A model generated the notes under the pieces. That model was not told where the DNA came from and did no database searches. It saw only the letters and a program-made list of their open reading frames with translations. A DNA stretch of 64,000 nt, taken from positions 2,976,001 through 3,040,000 of the forward strand of contig NZ_CP013979.1 in the NCBI RefSeq assembly GCF_001660485.1. Direction: 5' to 3'. The position numbers and the translations under genes were made by a program. This document shows positions 31,136-42,256 of the stretch, piece after piece (position 1 is the first letter of the stretch; every line of letters starts with the position of its first letter). The stretch comes from Agromyces aureus. Lineage in GTDB: Bacteria; Actinomycetota; Actinomycetes; Actinomycetales; Microbacteriaceae.

Positions 31136-32524
31136 ATGACCGATCGAGTACGGGACAACGCAACGCTCCAGCAGATGGCGAACGACCACCTGTGGATGCA
31201 CTTCGCCAGGCAGTCGACGATGCACTCCTCCGGGGTGCCCATCATCACGAGGGGCGAGGGCCACCACGTCTTCGACATCGAGGGACGCAAGTACTTCGAC
31301 GGCCTTGCGGGGCTCTTCACGGTCAACGCCGGGCACGGCCGCAGGCGGCTCGCCGAGGTCGCCGCGCGCCAGGCCGAAGAGCTCGCGTTCTTCCCGATCT
31401 GGTCGTACGCGCACCCCGCCGCCATCGAGCTCGCCGACCGGCTCGCGACCCACGCGCCCGGCGACCTGAACCGCGTGTTCTTCTCGACGGGCGGCGGCGA
31501 GGCGGTCGAGACCGCGTTCAAGCTCGCCAAGTACTACTGGAAGCTGCAGGGCCGCCCGACCAAGCACAAGGTGATCTCCCGCTCGGTCGCGTACCACGGC
31601 ACCCCGCAGGGCGCGCTCGCGATCACGGGCATCCCCGCCATCAAGGAGATGTTCGAGCCGGTCACCCCCGGCGGCTTCCGCGTGCCGAACACGAACTTCT
31701 ACCGCGCCGCCGAGATGGGCGCGCCCGCCGAGGACATCGAGGCCTTCGGCATCTGGGCTGCCAACCGCATCGAGGAGCAGATCCTCTTCGAGGGCCCCGA
31801 GACCGTCGCTGCGGTCTTCCTCGAGCCCGTGCAGAACTCGGGAGGCTGCTTCCCGCCTCCCCCCGGCTACTTCACGCGCGTGCGCGAGATCTGCGACCAG
31901 TACGACGTGCTGCTCGTCTCGGACGAGGTCATCTGCGCCTTCGGCCGCATCGGCCACATGTTCGCGTGCGACGCCTACGGCTACGTGCCCGACATGATCA
32001 CGTGCGCGAAGGCCATGACCTCGGGGTACGCCCCGATCGGCGCGACGATCATCTCGGAGAAGCTCTACGAACCCTTCGCCACCGGTGACACGTCGTTCTA
32101 CCACGGGTACACCTTCGGCGGGCACCCGGTCTCGGCCGCGGTCGCACTCGAGAACCTCGACATCTTCGAGGAGGAGGGCCTGAACGAGCGCGTGCGCGAG
32201 AACTCGCCCCTCTTCCGCGCCGAACTCGAGAAGCTGCTCGACCTGCCGATCGTCGGCGACGTTCGCGGCGACGGGTACTTCTTCGGCATCGAGCTGGTCA
32301 AGGACAAGGGCACGAAGGAGACCTTCAACGACGACGAGGCCGAGCGCCTGCTCCGGGGGTTCCTGTCGAAGGCGCTCTTCGATGCGGGACTGTACTGCCG
32401 CGCCGATGACCGTGGCGACCCCGTGATCCAGCTCGCGCCGCCGCTGACCATCGGCCCGGCCGAATTCCAGGAGATCGAGCAGATCCTCCGCGGGGTACTG
32501 ACCGAGGCAGCTACGAAGATCTGA
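31136..32524 (+). CDS. Class III aminotransferase, putative putrescine/omega-amine:pyruvate transaminase
   Basis: PLP enzyme of 462 residues related to SpuC-type amine:pyruvate transaminases. Motifs: S-T-G-G-G-E-A-V-E (117-125), Y-H-G-T near 153-156, D263 in V-S-D-E-V-I and the Schiff-base lysine K292 in C-A-K-A-M-T-S-G-Y. AGAAGG precedes the ATG by 9 nt. It sits between the Lrp regulator and an FAD oxidase, overlapping the latter by one base (TGATG); this set resembles putrescine-degradation operons of other actinobacteria. The true amine substrate needs an assay; beta-alanine or GABA:pyruvate activity is also possible. Confidence 0.85.
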   Translation: MTDRVRDNATLQQMANDHLWMHFARQSTMHSSGVPIITRGEGHHVFDIEGRKYFDGLAGLFTVNAGHGRRRLAEVAARQAEELAFFPIWSYAHPAAIELADRLATHAPGDLNRVFFSTGGGEAVETAFKLAKYYWKLQGRPTKHKVISRSVAYHGTPQGALAITGIPAIKEMFEPVTPGGFRVPNTNFYRAAEMGAPAEDIEAFGIWAANRIEEQILFEGPETVAAVFLEPVQNSGGCFPPPPGYFTRVREICDQYDVLLVSDEVICAFGRIGHMFACDAYGYVPDMITCAKAMTSGYAPIGATIISEKLYEPFATGDTSFYHGYTFGGHPVSAAVALENLDIFEEEGLNERVRENSPLFRAELEKLLDLPIVGDVRGDGYFFGIELVKDKGTKETFNDDEAERLLRGFLSKALFDAGLYCRADDRGDPVIQLAPPLTIGPAEFQEIEQILRGVLTEAATKI

Positions 32525-33972
32525 TGCCGCGACCCGTGCATGCCGCCACGGACGGGTCCGTGGCGGCGTACCGGGCGACGGGCTTCTGGTTCGACTCGCT
32601 CGTCGAGATGGGCCTCGACGACCTCAGGCCGCGACCCGCGCTCACCTCCGACGCCCGTTTCGACGTGTGCCTCGTCGGCGGCGGTTTGACCGCGCTGTGG
32701 ACCGCGCACTCGCTGCTCGCGCTGGATCCGACGCTCCGCATCGCGATCCTCGAGCGCGAGATCGCCGGGTACGGAGCGTCCGGCCGCAACGGCGGTTGGT
32801 GCTCCGCGCTGTTCCCGCGCACGGCGGGCGCGATCGAGCGTCACGACGGGCTCGACGCCGCCGTCGCGATGCGACGCGCGATGATCGACACGGTCGCCGA
32901 AGTCGGAGCCGCGACGCGTCGCGAAGACATCGACTGCGACTTCGTGCAGGGCGGCACCGTCGTGTTCGCGCGCGATGCCGTGCAGCAGCGGGCCGCCGCC
33001 GCGGATGTCGCCGAGGCCGCGCAGTACGGGGTCGATCGCACCGGGCTCCTCGACGAGCTCGAGGTCGCCGCCCGCTTCGGCATCACCGGCATCGGCACGA
33101 GCCGCCCGACCGCGACCTTCGACCCCGATTGCGCCGGAGTCCACCCCGGCAAGCTCGTGCGCGGACTCGCGCGGGCGGTCGAGGCATCCGGCGTCTCGAT
33201 CTTCGAACGCACCGAGGTGCTCGACTGGGCGGCGGGGCGCGTGAGGTTCCGGTCCCTCGACAGCGGGTTCGAGGGCAGCGTCATGGCCCGACGGGTCATC
33301 GTCGCGCTCGAGGGCTTCGGGTCGCAGTTGCCGCGCGTCCGACGCCGCATCCTGCCCCTCTATTCGCTCATGATCGCGACGGAGCCACTCTCCGACGCGA
33401 CGTGGAACGAGATCGGCATCGAGCACGGCCAGACCTTCAGCGACTACCGGCACCTGCTGATCTACGGGCAGCGAACCGCCGACAACCGATTCGCGTTCGG
33501 CGGTCGAGGGGCCAACTACCACTGGGGCAGCGCCGTCGATCCCTCGTTCGAGCGCGTCGACGCCGTGTTCGAGCACCTGCATCGCACGCTGGTGGAGCTC
33601 TTCCCGATGGTCGGAGCCGTCACGGTCACCCACCGCTGGGGCGGACCCATCGGCGTCGCGCGCGACTGGACCGCGACGGCGAGCTACAATCCGCGCACGG
33701 GCGTCGGATTCGCCGGCGGCTACGTCGGCGACGGCCTGTCGACCACGAACCTGGCCGGGCGCACGCTCGCCGACCTCGTGCTCGAGCGCGATACCGAGCT
33801 GACCCGCCTGCCATGGGCGAACCATCGTTCGCCGCTCTGGGAGCCGGAGCCGTTCCGGTTCATCGGCGCGAACCTCGGCGTGCTCGGCATGCAGGTCGCC
33901 GACTTGGAGGAGCGCGCCACCGGCCGCGCCTCGCTCGTCGCCAAGGCCGTGGGCCGGCTCACGGGCCACTGA
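32524..33972 (+). CDS. FAD-dependent amine oxidoreductase (DAO/PuuB-like)
   Basis: A 482-residue flavoprotein of the D-amino-acid oxidase fold. The FAD-binding G-G-G-L-T-A-L-W-T-A-H (52-62) ends at I-A-I-L-E (73-77), and G-A-S-G-R-N-G-G-W (about 84-92) is typical of gamma-glutamylputrescine oxidase and related amine oxidases. A late G-F-A-G-G-Y-V-G-D-G block contacts the cofactor. It would oxidise an amine to an aldehyde with release of ammonia and H2O2. No glutamate-putrescine ligase (puuA) is next to it, so the pathway may use free putrescine or the ligase is elsewhere. The end overlaps the convergent DUF4192 gene by 14 bases. Confidence 0.85.
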   Translation: MPRPVHAATDGSVAAYRATGFWFDSLVEMGLDDLRPRPALTSDARFDVCLVGGGLTALWTAHSLLALDPTLRIAILEREIAGYGASGRNGGWCSALFPRTAGAIERHDGLDAAVAMRRAMIDTVAEVGAATRREDIDCDFVQGGTVVFARDAVQQRAAAADVAEAAQYGVDRTGLLDELEVAARFGITGIGTSRPTATFDPDCAGVHPGKLVRGLARAVEASGVSIFERTEVLDWAAGRVRFRSLDSGFEGSVMARRVIVALEGFGSQLPRVRRRILPLYSLMIATEPLSDATWNEIGIEHGQTFSDYRHLLIYGQRTADNRFAFGGRGANYHWGSAVDPSFERVDAVFEHLHRTLVELFPMVGAVTVTHRWGGPIGVARDWTATASYNPRTGVGFAGGYVGDGLSTTNLAGRTLADLVLERDTELTRLPWANHRSPLWEPEPFRFIGANLGVLGMQVADLEERATGRASLVAKAVGRLTGH

Positions 33973-35146
33973 TCGCTCCGTGGTGCTCGTCCGTCCGCTC
34001 CGGGCGCACGAAGACCCATTCGGGAAGCGCCCCCGATCCGATGTACTCCGCGAGCAGGCTCGACATCGAATGCGCCGGATCGCACTCGAGCGCCGAGTCG
34101 AGGAACGCGCCGGCGACCGATCCGCGCCCCTGCGTCCACGCGAGCCAACCGGCGATGCAGAGCGACCCGCTCCGACCGGCGGCCGGCGCGTGCGCGATCG
34201 CGTCTCCCAGGACCGCCAGCGCGCGTTCGACCCTGGCCCGGTCGGGTCGCAGCATCGACCGGCCCATGATGAGCCGTGCAAGCACCTCGTCGAGGTCGGC
34301 CCGCTCGGCGTGCCCGCGGTCGTCGTGATCGAGATCAGCCGCCGCGATCTCCGCGGCGGCGGTGTCGTGCGGCGCGTGCGAGACCTCATGGGCGAGTTCG
34401 CCGACCATCCGTCCGAACGCGATCTGCAGCATCATGGCGTCACGGAAGGGAGGCCGCGAGGCGAGGTGCACGAACCACGCGAGCCTTCGCGCGTCGACCG
34501 GTCTGCGTCGGGGGCGGGCGATGAGCGTCTCGACGAGCTCGACCGGGTCCGCGTCCCGGCCGAGCTCCGACATCGCGCCCTCGAGGCTCGGGAGGTCGCG
34601 GAACTCCGCGAGGGCCGCGGCGACCGAGGCGGCTCGCGCGGGGTTCGCCGGCGGCAGCCCGGCTCCCGGTCGATCGCCCGCGGCGATCCGGTCGCCGTCG
34701 GGCACGTCATTGACAGCGGCGCTCGATTCGATCAGGACGAGCGGATGCCCCATGGCCGGCGCATCCGGGTCGAGCAGCGAGCTCCAGCCGTCGGCTGCCT
34801 GGCAGAGCGCATCGCGGACGACGAAACCCGCCTGCCCCGCTCGATCGGCGACGAGTTCGAGCAGCGCGCGCTCGGGCATCCCACCGTTGTCGGCGAATCG
34901 GGCGTCGGTGTAGATCACGGGGACGATCGCATCGATGTCGACGATCCGGCAGATCGTGCCGATCACCGCCGCCACGAGACGGTCGTGGTCGACTTCCGCG
35001 AGGGGCAGGTCGTGGCGGAGCACTCCGACCGACCGGTTGCCGCTGAAGACGATGCAGAGCAGCGATCGCTCCGGCCGGAACCCGGCGAGCGTGGGAACGA
35101 GAGCGAGGAAGTCGTGCGCCGACGCGGCGCGGATGATGGCGGTCAT
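33959..35146 (-). CDS. DUF4192 domain protein
   Basis: A 395-residue actinobacterial protein of unknown function. The typical opening is present (M-T-A-I-I-R-A-A-S-A-H-D-F-L-A-L-V-P then G-F-x-P-E-R-S-L-L), with Asp-rich strands after it and a helical, Arg- and Ala-rich C-terminal half. The frame is open to an ATG at 35284, but that part uses rare codons (AGG, AGA, CGA), so I start at 35146. It is divergent from ogt and converges on the FAD oxidase with a 14-base overlap. No function can be assigned. Confidence 0.8.
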   Translation of the reverse strand: MTAIIRAASAHDFLALVPTLAGFRPERSLLCIVFSGNRSVGVLRHDLPLAEVDHDRLVAAVIGTICRIVDIDAIVPVIYTDARFADNGGMPERALLELVADRAGQAGFVVRDALCQAADGWSSLLDPDAPAMGHPLVLIESSAAVNDVPDGDRIAAGDRPGAGLPPANPARAASVAAALAEFRDLPSLEGAMSELGRDADPVELVETLIARPRRRPVDARRLAWFVHLASRPPFRDAMMLQIAFGRMVGELAHEVSHAPHDTAAAEIAAADLDHDDRGHAERADLDEVLARLIMGRSMLRPDRARVERALAVLGDAIAHAPAAGRSGSLCIAGWLAWTQGRGSVAGAFLDSALECDPAHSMSSLLAEYIGSGALPEWVFVRPERTDEHHGAISGP

Positions 35147-35320
35147 GCCGCGAGCATCGAGCACCGATCCCGCAGACGTCGGCGCGCTCCCGCCGCATCG
35201 GTCGGTTGCATCGAAGCCACGGCTGTTGAGGACTGCTCGCGGTCTCGTCCTCCACAGGACGTCGTCCGCGGCCTGTTGCGCCATGTCCGATTCCCGCGAG
35301 TCGTTGTCGGATGCCGCAGC

Positions 35321-35326
35321 TACGCT
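35321..35326 (+). promoter_or_regulatory. -10 box for leaderless ogt
   Basis: TACGCT followed by 6 nt and the ATG at 35333. Same hexamer and spacing as in front of rseP. Confidence 0.5.
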
Positions 35327-35332
35327 CGAGCC

Positions 35333-35824
35333 ATGACCGACCTGTTCCTCGCACGACTCGACAGCCCGATCGGGCGGCTCGAGCTCCTCGCAGACGACGA
35401 CGCCGTCACCTCGCTCTCGATCGAGCGCGACGGCGCACTCCCCCATGACGCCGACCCCGAGCGCCGCAACGCGGTGCTCGACCGGGCACTGGCGCAGCTC
35501 GGCGAGTACTTCGCCGGCGAGCGCACCGACTTCGACGTGCCGGTGCGCCTGCACGGCACGGCCTTCCAGCTCGCGGTCTGGAACCGGCTGCAGCAGTTGC
35601 GATGGGGCGACGCGACGTCGTACGGCGCGCTGGCCGCGGCCGTCGGCAAGCCGGGCTCGGCCCGGGCGATCGGCGGGGCCGTCGGAGCCAACCCCGTGCC
35701 GATCCTCGTCGGCTGCCACCGAGTGCTGGCGTCCGACGGCCGGATCACCGGGTATTCGGCGGGCGAGGGTGTTCCGACGAAACTCTGGCTCCTCGGCCAC
35801 GAGCTCATCGGCTTCGCCGCGTGA
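35333..35824 (+). CDS. ogt: Methylated-DNA--protein-cysteine methyltransferase
   Basis: A 163-residue suicide repair protein that transfers the alkyl group from O6-alkylguanine or O4-alkylthymine to its own cysteine. The active site is G-C-H-R-V with C128; most family members have P-C-H-R-V, so the Pro to Gly change is unusual. The DNA-binding wing (T-S-Y-G-A-L-A then R-A-I-G-G-A-V-G-A-N-P) is intact. There is no Ada regulatory domain. Its stop overlaps the tag start (GTGA), so the two alkylation-repair enzymes are co-translated. Confidence 0.93.
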   Translation: MTDLFLARLDSPIGRLELLADDDAVTSLSIERDGALPHDADPERRNAVLDRALAQLGEYFAGERTDFDVPVRLHGTAFQLAVWNRLQQLRWGDATSYGALAAAVGKPGSARAIGGAVGANPVPILVGCHRVLASDGRITGYSAGEGVPTKLWLLGHELIGFAA

Positions 35825-36480
35825 GCGTGATCCCCCGGCCCGAGCTCATCCGAGGCGACGACGCCCTGGTGCGATGCGGTTGGAGCGGCAACGACCCCGA
35901 ATACCGGCGGTACCACGACGACGAGTGGGGCACGCCGCAGCACGATCCAGTGCGACTGTTCGAGAAGGTCTGCCTGGAGGGGTTCCAGGCTGGCCTCTCG
36001 TGGATCACGATCCTCCGCCGGCGCCCCGCGTTCCGGGAGGTGTTCCACGACTTCGACGTCGAGCTGGTCGCCTCCATGGGTGAATCCGACGTCCTGCGCC
36101 TCCTCGCCGACGAACGCATCATCCGACACCGGGGCAAGATCGAGGCGACGATCCAGAACGCCAGGGCCACGCTCGAACTCGATGAGCCGATCGATCGACT
36201 CATCTGGGCATTCGCACCGCCCGCGCGGCCCTCTGCACCGGCCACCTTCGCCGAGGTGCCCGCCGTGACGCCCGAGTCGACGGCGCTCAGCAAAGAGCTG
36301 CGAGCGCGGGGGTTCCGTTTCGTCGGTCCGACCACGATGTACGCCCTGATGCAGGCGGCCGGTCTCGTCGACGACCACCTCAGCGGATGCTTCAGGTCAC
36401 CGGCGGCCGCAGCTGCGGCACACGACTCGGCGGCGGCGAGGCCGTCGCTCGAAGCGCAGGCGCCCTCATCCGCGCTCTGA
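35821..36480 (+). CDS. tag: DNA-3-methyladenine glycosylase I
   Basis: Base-excision glycosylase that removes 3-methyladenine, 219 residues. The N-terminal R-C-x-W motif (A-L-V-R-C-G-W), Y-H-D-D-E-W-G and the helix-hairpin-helix region with G-F-Q-A-G-L-S-W-I-T-I-L-R-R are characteristic. The zinc-binding set looks complete with the early Cys and His and a late D-H-L-x-x-C. The C-terminus extends about 30 residues in an Ala/Ser-rich tail. Start is the GTG overlapping the ogt stop. Confidence 0.93.
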   Translation: MSVIPRPELIRGDDALVRCGWSGNDPEYRRYHDDEWGTPQHDPVRLFEKVCLEGFQAGLSWITILRRRPAFREVFHDFDVELVASMGESDVLRLLADERIIRHRGKIEATIQNARATLELDEPIDRLIWAFAPPARPSAPATFAEVPAVTPESTALSKELRARGFRFVGPTTMYALMQAAGLVDDHLSGCFRSPAAAAAAHDSAAARPSLEAQAPSSAL

Positions 36481-36505
36481 ACAGTGAGACGACGGCGCGC
36501 CGGAC

Positions 36506-37264
36506 TCAGGCGACGAGGTCGAGCTCGACCGGCGCACCCTCGCCCGCCGAGCCGAAGCCCATCACGAAGCCGGATTCGGCGGCCCACCCAACGAGGTCGT
36601 CGACGGAATGGAGCTGCGGGCGCGTCTCGAGCAGGCGGCGCGTGAACCGACCTTTCGCCTGCTTGTTGAAGTGGTTCAGCGCACGTCGACGACCTCCGTC
36701 GTCGACGGCGACGACCCGCAAGAACACACTGCCCGCACGCACCGGCGCCGGACCGAGCTCCGCATACGCCTCAGAGCGGAGGTCGACGACCAAGCCCTCG
36801 TGCGAGACGATGCGCTGCGCGATCGACTCCCGCCAGAAGCGCTTGAGCGCCACGCCCGGGACCCGAGAGTCGTGCGAGAGCCGATACGCAGGAATCCGAT
36901 CCATGGCACCGACCAGCCCGAAGAGTGCCGAGTGCACGAAGACCCTCTCGGCGGCGAACTCGCGAGCGCGCTCATCGAGCGTCTCGGCATCGAGCGCGTC
37001 GAACAGCACGCCGGTGAACCGATCGAGCGCCGGCATCGTCGCCGACGTCCACAGCGCTCGGTTGTGCTCGATCTCGCCGGCGAGCCGCGGCCCCAGCTTG
37101 AGCGCTCGCATCGCGGCTTCGTCATCGGCGCATAGCGCCACCAGACGATCGGCGAGCTCGGTGCGCTGGGCTGCCAGGTCTGGAAAGGACAGCTTCGACA
37201 GGTCGAGCGGCGCACCGGTGCCGCCCGCGCGCTTCGTCTCCGAAGGCGGCAGGAGGAGCAGCAT
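36506..37264 (-). CDS. yaaA: YaaA family peroxide-stress protein
   Basis: A 252-residue protein of the YaaA/UPF0246 (DUF328) family. The opening L-L-L-P-P-S-E-T-K is diagnostic, and the family's F-x-G-V-L-F-D-A-L-D and S-A-L-F-G-L-V are present. In E. coli YaaA lowers free iron and limits peroxide damage; a DNA-binding role has been described structurally. It starts directly after the stop of the P-loop kinase gene, as the last gene downstream of the atp operon, and converges with tag 25 bases away. Confidence 0.9.
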   Translation of the reverse strand: MLLLLPPSETKRAGGTGAPLDLSKLSFPDLAAQRTELADRLVALCADDEAAMRALKLGPRLAGEIEHNRALWTSATMPALDRFTGVLFDALDAETLDERAREFAAERVFVHSALFGLVGAMDRIPAYRLSHDSRVPGVALKRFWRESIAQRIVSHEGLVVDLRSEAYAELGPAPVRAGSVFLRVVAVDDGGRRRALNHFNKQAKGRFTRRLLETRPQLHSVDDLVGWAAESGFVMGFGSAGEGAPVELDLVA

Positions 37265-37837
37265 CTACGAGGCGAGGAAGGCGAGCGTCGCGTCGACGTT
37301 GGCGCCGAGGGACTCGATGCTGTCGATCGTCACGCGCGGAAGCGCCGACGACGGGCCGGTCCAGGCGGCGTAGCCCTCGAGGCTCTGCTCGACCGCGCGC
37401 CACGTCGTCTCTTCGAGGTGCGGCAGGTTGCGCTCGCGCTTGGCGAGACGCGAACGGTGGAGCTCCTCATCGGAGCAGACCACCTCGACCACGCGAAGAC
37501 GCACGTCGGTACGCACCGCGAGATCTCGCCACTGCAGGCGGGCCGCCTCGCCGGCGTTCACGGCATCCACGATGACCGTCCGGCCCGAGGAGAGCTCCTT
37601 CTCGGCGATCTCCTCGGCCACGAGGTATGCCGCGAGCCCGGTGGGCTCGTCGGCATCGATCCCAGCCCGCAGAATCGCGGACTCGATCGGGTCGACCGAC
37701 ACGACGGTCGCCCCGAGCCGGGCGCCCACGATCTCAGCGATCGTGGACTTCCCGGCTCCGGGCAGACCCGCCATGACGACGAGTTGCGTGATCGACAGCT
37801 CTCCGAACTGCCGATCCAGCGGCTGCTCCCCCGGCAT
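37265..37837 (-). CDS. Small P-loop kinase/ATPase (AAA_33 type)
   Basis: A 190-residue single-domain P-loop protein with Walker A GLPGAGKS at 24-31, a V-D-P-I-E-S block after strand 2 and a lid with R-L-A-K-R-E-R-N-L. It resembles the uncharacterised AAA_33 kinases (zeta-toxin/gluconate-kinase fold). No antitoxin-like partner is adjacent, so a toxin role is not supported. The ATG at 37837 lies 10 bases after atpC and the frame is open further upstream through atpC in another frame, which I ignore. Probably transcribed by read-through from the atp operon. Substrate unknown. Confidence 0.75.
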   Translation of the reverse strand: MPGEQPLDRQFGELSITQLVVMAGLPGAGKSTIAEIVGARLGATVVSVDPIESAILRAGIDADEPTGLAAYLVAEEIAEKELSSGRTVIVDAVNAGEAARLQWRDLAVRTDVRLRVVEVVCSDEELHRSRLAKRERNLPHLEETTWRAVEQSLEGYAAWTGPSSALPRVTIDSIESLGANVDATLAFLAS

Positions 37838-37847
37838 CCGCTCGGCC

Positions 37848-38108
37848 TCAGGCCAGTTCGGCGTGAGATGCGACGATCTGCACGGCGTTGGACTGCACCG
37901 ACAGGAAGCCGTCTTCGGCGTTCGCGGCGATCTTCTCACCGCTGGGGAGGGACACCCGGACCTCGCCGGCGGCGAGGACCGCGAGCATCGGCTCGTGGCC
38001 CGGCAGGATGCCGATCTGGCCCTCGACGGTGCGAGCGATCACCATGGACGCCTCGCCCGACCAGATCTCCCGGTCGGCCGAGACGACGCTCACCTTGAGT
38101 GCGGCCAT
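37848..38108 (-). CDS. atpC: ATP synthase F1 epsilon subunit, short form
   Basis: An 86-residue subunit of the central stalk. It consists only of the N-terminal beta-sandwich (A-L-K-V-S-V-V-S-A-D to V-Q-I-V-A-S-H-A-E), including G-Q-I-G-I-L-P-G-H-E-P. The C-terminal two-helix domain, which inhibits ATP hydrolysis in other bacteria, is missing; typical length is 120-140. The stop is followed by the P-loop kinase gene, not by a broken remainder, so this is a real short form. It starts two bases after the atpD stop. Confidence 0.93.
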   Translation of the reverse strand: MAALKVSVVSADREIWSGEASMVIARTVEGQIGILPGHEPMLAVLAAGEVRVSLPSGEKIAANAEDGFLSVQSNAVQIVASHAELA

Positions 38109-38110
38109 GC

Positions 38111-40491
<2,381 letters not shown>

Positions 40492-40538
40492 GTCTCTCCT
40501 GTAGTCCTAGAGTCGATCGATCAGTCGTGTCGAGGCGC

Positions 40539-42179
40539 TCAGCGCTTCGACTTGACGACCTGCTCCTGGTTGACGGATTCGGCGTCGATCGGCTCGAACT
40601 GCTCCGAGCCCACGGATGCGAGCGGCTTGCCCTCGCCCGTCTGGAACTCGAGCTTGAACTTGTCGACCGACGACTCGAGGGTCGCAACGGTCTCGTCGGA
40701 GAGCACGTTCGTCTCGCGGAGGTCGGTCAGCACCGAGGTGTTGCGGCCGAGGAAGTCGAGCAGCTCGCGCTCGAAGCGCAGGATGTCTTCGACCGGGACC
40801 TCGTCGAGCTTGCCGTTGGTGCCGGCCCAGATCGAGACGACCTGCTCCTCGACGGGGTACGGCGAGTACTGCGGCTGCTTGAGCAGCTCGGTGAGGCGGG
40901 CGCCACGCGCGAGCTGACGACGGCTGGCCGCGTCGAGGTCGGAGGCGAACATCGCGAACGCCTCGAGCGAACGGTACTGGGCGAGCTCGAGCTTCAGCGT
41001 GCCCGAGACCTTCTTGATCGACTTGACCTGCGCGTCACCACCGACACGCGAGACCGAGATGCCCACGTCGACCGCGGGACGCTGGTTGGCGTTGAACAGG
41101 TCGGACTGGAGGAAGATCTGGCCGTCGGTGATCGAGATCACGTTGGTCGGGATGTACGCCGAGACGTCGTTCGCCTTGGTCTCGATGATCGGGAGACCCG
41201 TCATCGAGCCGGCACCGAGCTCGTCGGACAGCTTCGCGCAACGCTCGAGCAGACGCGAGTGCAGGTAGAAGACGTCACCGGGGTACGCTTCGCGTCCCGG
41301 CGGACGGCGGAGGAGCAGCGACACGGCGCGGTAGGCCTCGGCCTGCTTCGACAGGTCGTCGAAGATGATGAGGACGTGCTTGGAGTCGTACATCCAGTGC
41401 TGGCCGATGGCCGAACCGGTGTAGGGGGCGAGGTACTTGAAGCCCGCGGGATCGGAGGCCGGGGCCGCCACGATCGTGGTGTACTCCATGGCACCGGCGT
41501 CCTCGAGCGCGCCCTTCACCGAGGCGATGGTCGAGCCCTTCTGGCCGATGGCGACGTAGATGCAGCGAACCTGCTTGTTGACGTCGCCGGAATCCCAGTT
41601 GGCCTTCTGGTTGATGATCGTGTCGATCGCGATGGCCGTCTTACCGGTCTGGCGGTCGCCGATGATCAGCTGACGCTGGCCGCGGCCGACGGGGATCATG
41701 GCGTCGATCGCCTTGATGCCGGTCTGGAGCGGCTCGTGGACCGACTTGCGCTGCATGACACCGGGAGCCTGGAGCTCGAGGGCGCGACGGCCTTCGAGGC
41801 CCGTGATCTCACCGAGACCGTCGATCGGGTTGCCGAGCGGGTCGACGACACGGCCGAGGTATCCCTCGCCGACGGGGACCGAGAGGACCTCGCCCGTGCG
41901 GGTCACCTCCATGCCCGCTTCGATGCCGGTGAACTCGCCGAGGACGACGACGCCGATCACGTCTTCCTCGAGGTTCAGCGCGAGACCCAGCGTGCCGTCC
42001 GCGAAGCGGATGAGCTCGTTGGCCATGACCGAGGGCAGTCCCTCGACGTGCGCGATGCCGTCGGCGGCATCGGTGACGTATCCGACCTCGGTCTTCTGCG
42101 CCGTGCCCGGCTCGTAGGCCGCGGCGAACTCCGTGAGAGCCGTACGGATCTCATCGGGGCTGATGGAGAGTTCTGCCAT
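40539..42179 (-). CDS. atpA: ATP synthase F1 alpha subunit
   Basis: Nucleotide-binding non-catalytic subunit, 546 residues. P-loop G-D-R-Q-T-G-K-T near 173-180, arginine finger region [10 protein letters not shown], and the C-terminal helical bundle. The tail is longer than in E. coli (513) by about 30 acidic residues, as in other actinobacteria. AGGAAAAG precedes the ATG by 4 nt. Confidence 0.98.
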   Translation of the reverse strand: MAELSISPDEIRTALTEFAAAYEPGTAQKTEVGYVTDAADGIAHVEGLPSVMANELIRFADGTLGLALNLEEDVIGVVVLGEFTGIEAGMEVTRTGEVLSVPVGEGYLGRVVDPLGNPIDGLGEITGLEGRRALELQAPGVMQRKSVHEPLQTGIKAIDAMIPVGRGQRQLIIGDRQTGKTAIAIDTIINQKANWDSGDVNKQVRCIYVAIGQKGSTIASVKGALEDAGAMEYTTIVAAPASDPAGFKYLAPYTGSAIGQHWMYDSKHVLIIFDDLSKQAEAYRAVSLLLRRPPGREAYPGDVFYLHSRLLERCAKLSDELGAGSMTGLPIIETKANDVSAYIPTNVISITDGQIFLQSDLFNANQRPAVDVGISVSRVGGDAQVKSIKKVSGTLKLELAQYRSLEAFAMFASDLDAASRRQLARGARLTELLKQPQYSPYPVEEQVVSIWAGTNGKLDEVPVEDILRFERELLDFLGRNTSVLTDLRETNVLSDETVATLESSVDKFKLEFQTGEGKPLASVGSEQFEPIDAESVNQEQVVKSKR

Positions 42180-42256
42180 TGTCTTTTCCTTTTCTGTACC
42201 GGTTGTACAGCTACTGGTGTGTCACGGCGCGGGACGCCGGTCGGTGTCGTCCGGCG

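Noticed and set aside
35147..35284. 46-codon N-terminal extension of the DUF4192 protein
   Set aside because: Codons such as AGG, AGA and CGA are atypical for this genome and family members start at M-T-x-I-x-R-A-A-S.
37265..37837. P-loop kinase considered as a zeta-type toxin
   Set aside because: No small antitoxin-like ORF is adjacent, and it sits as a read-through gene after the atp operon.
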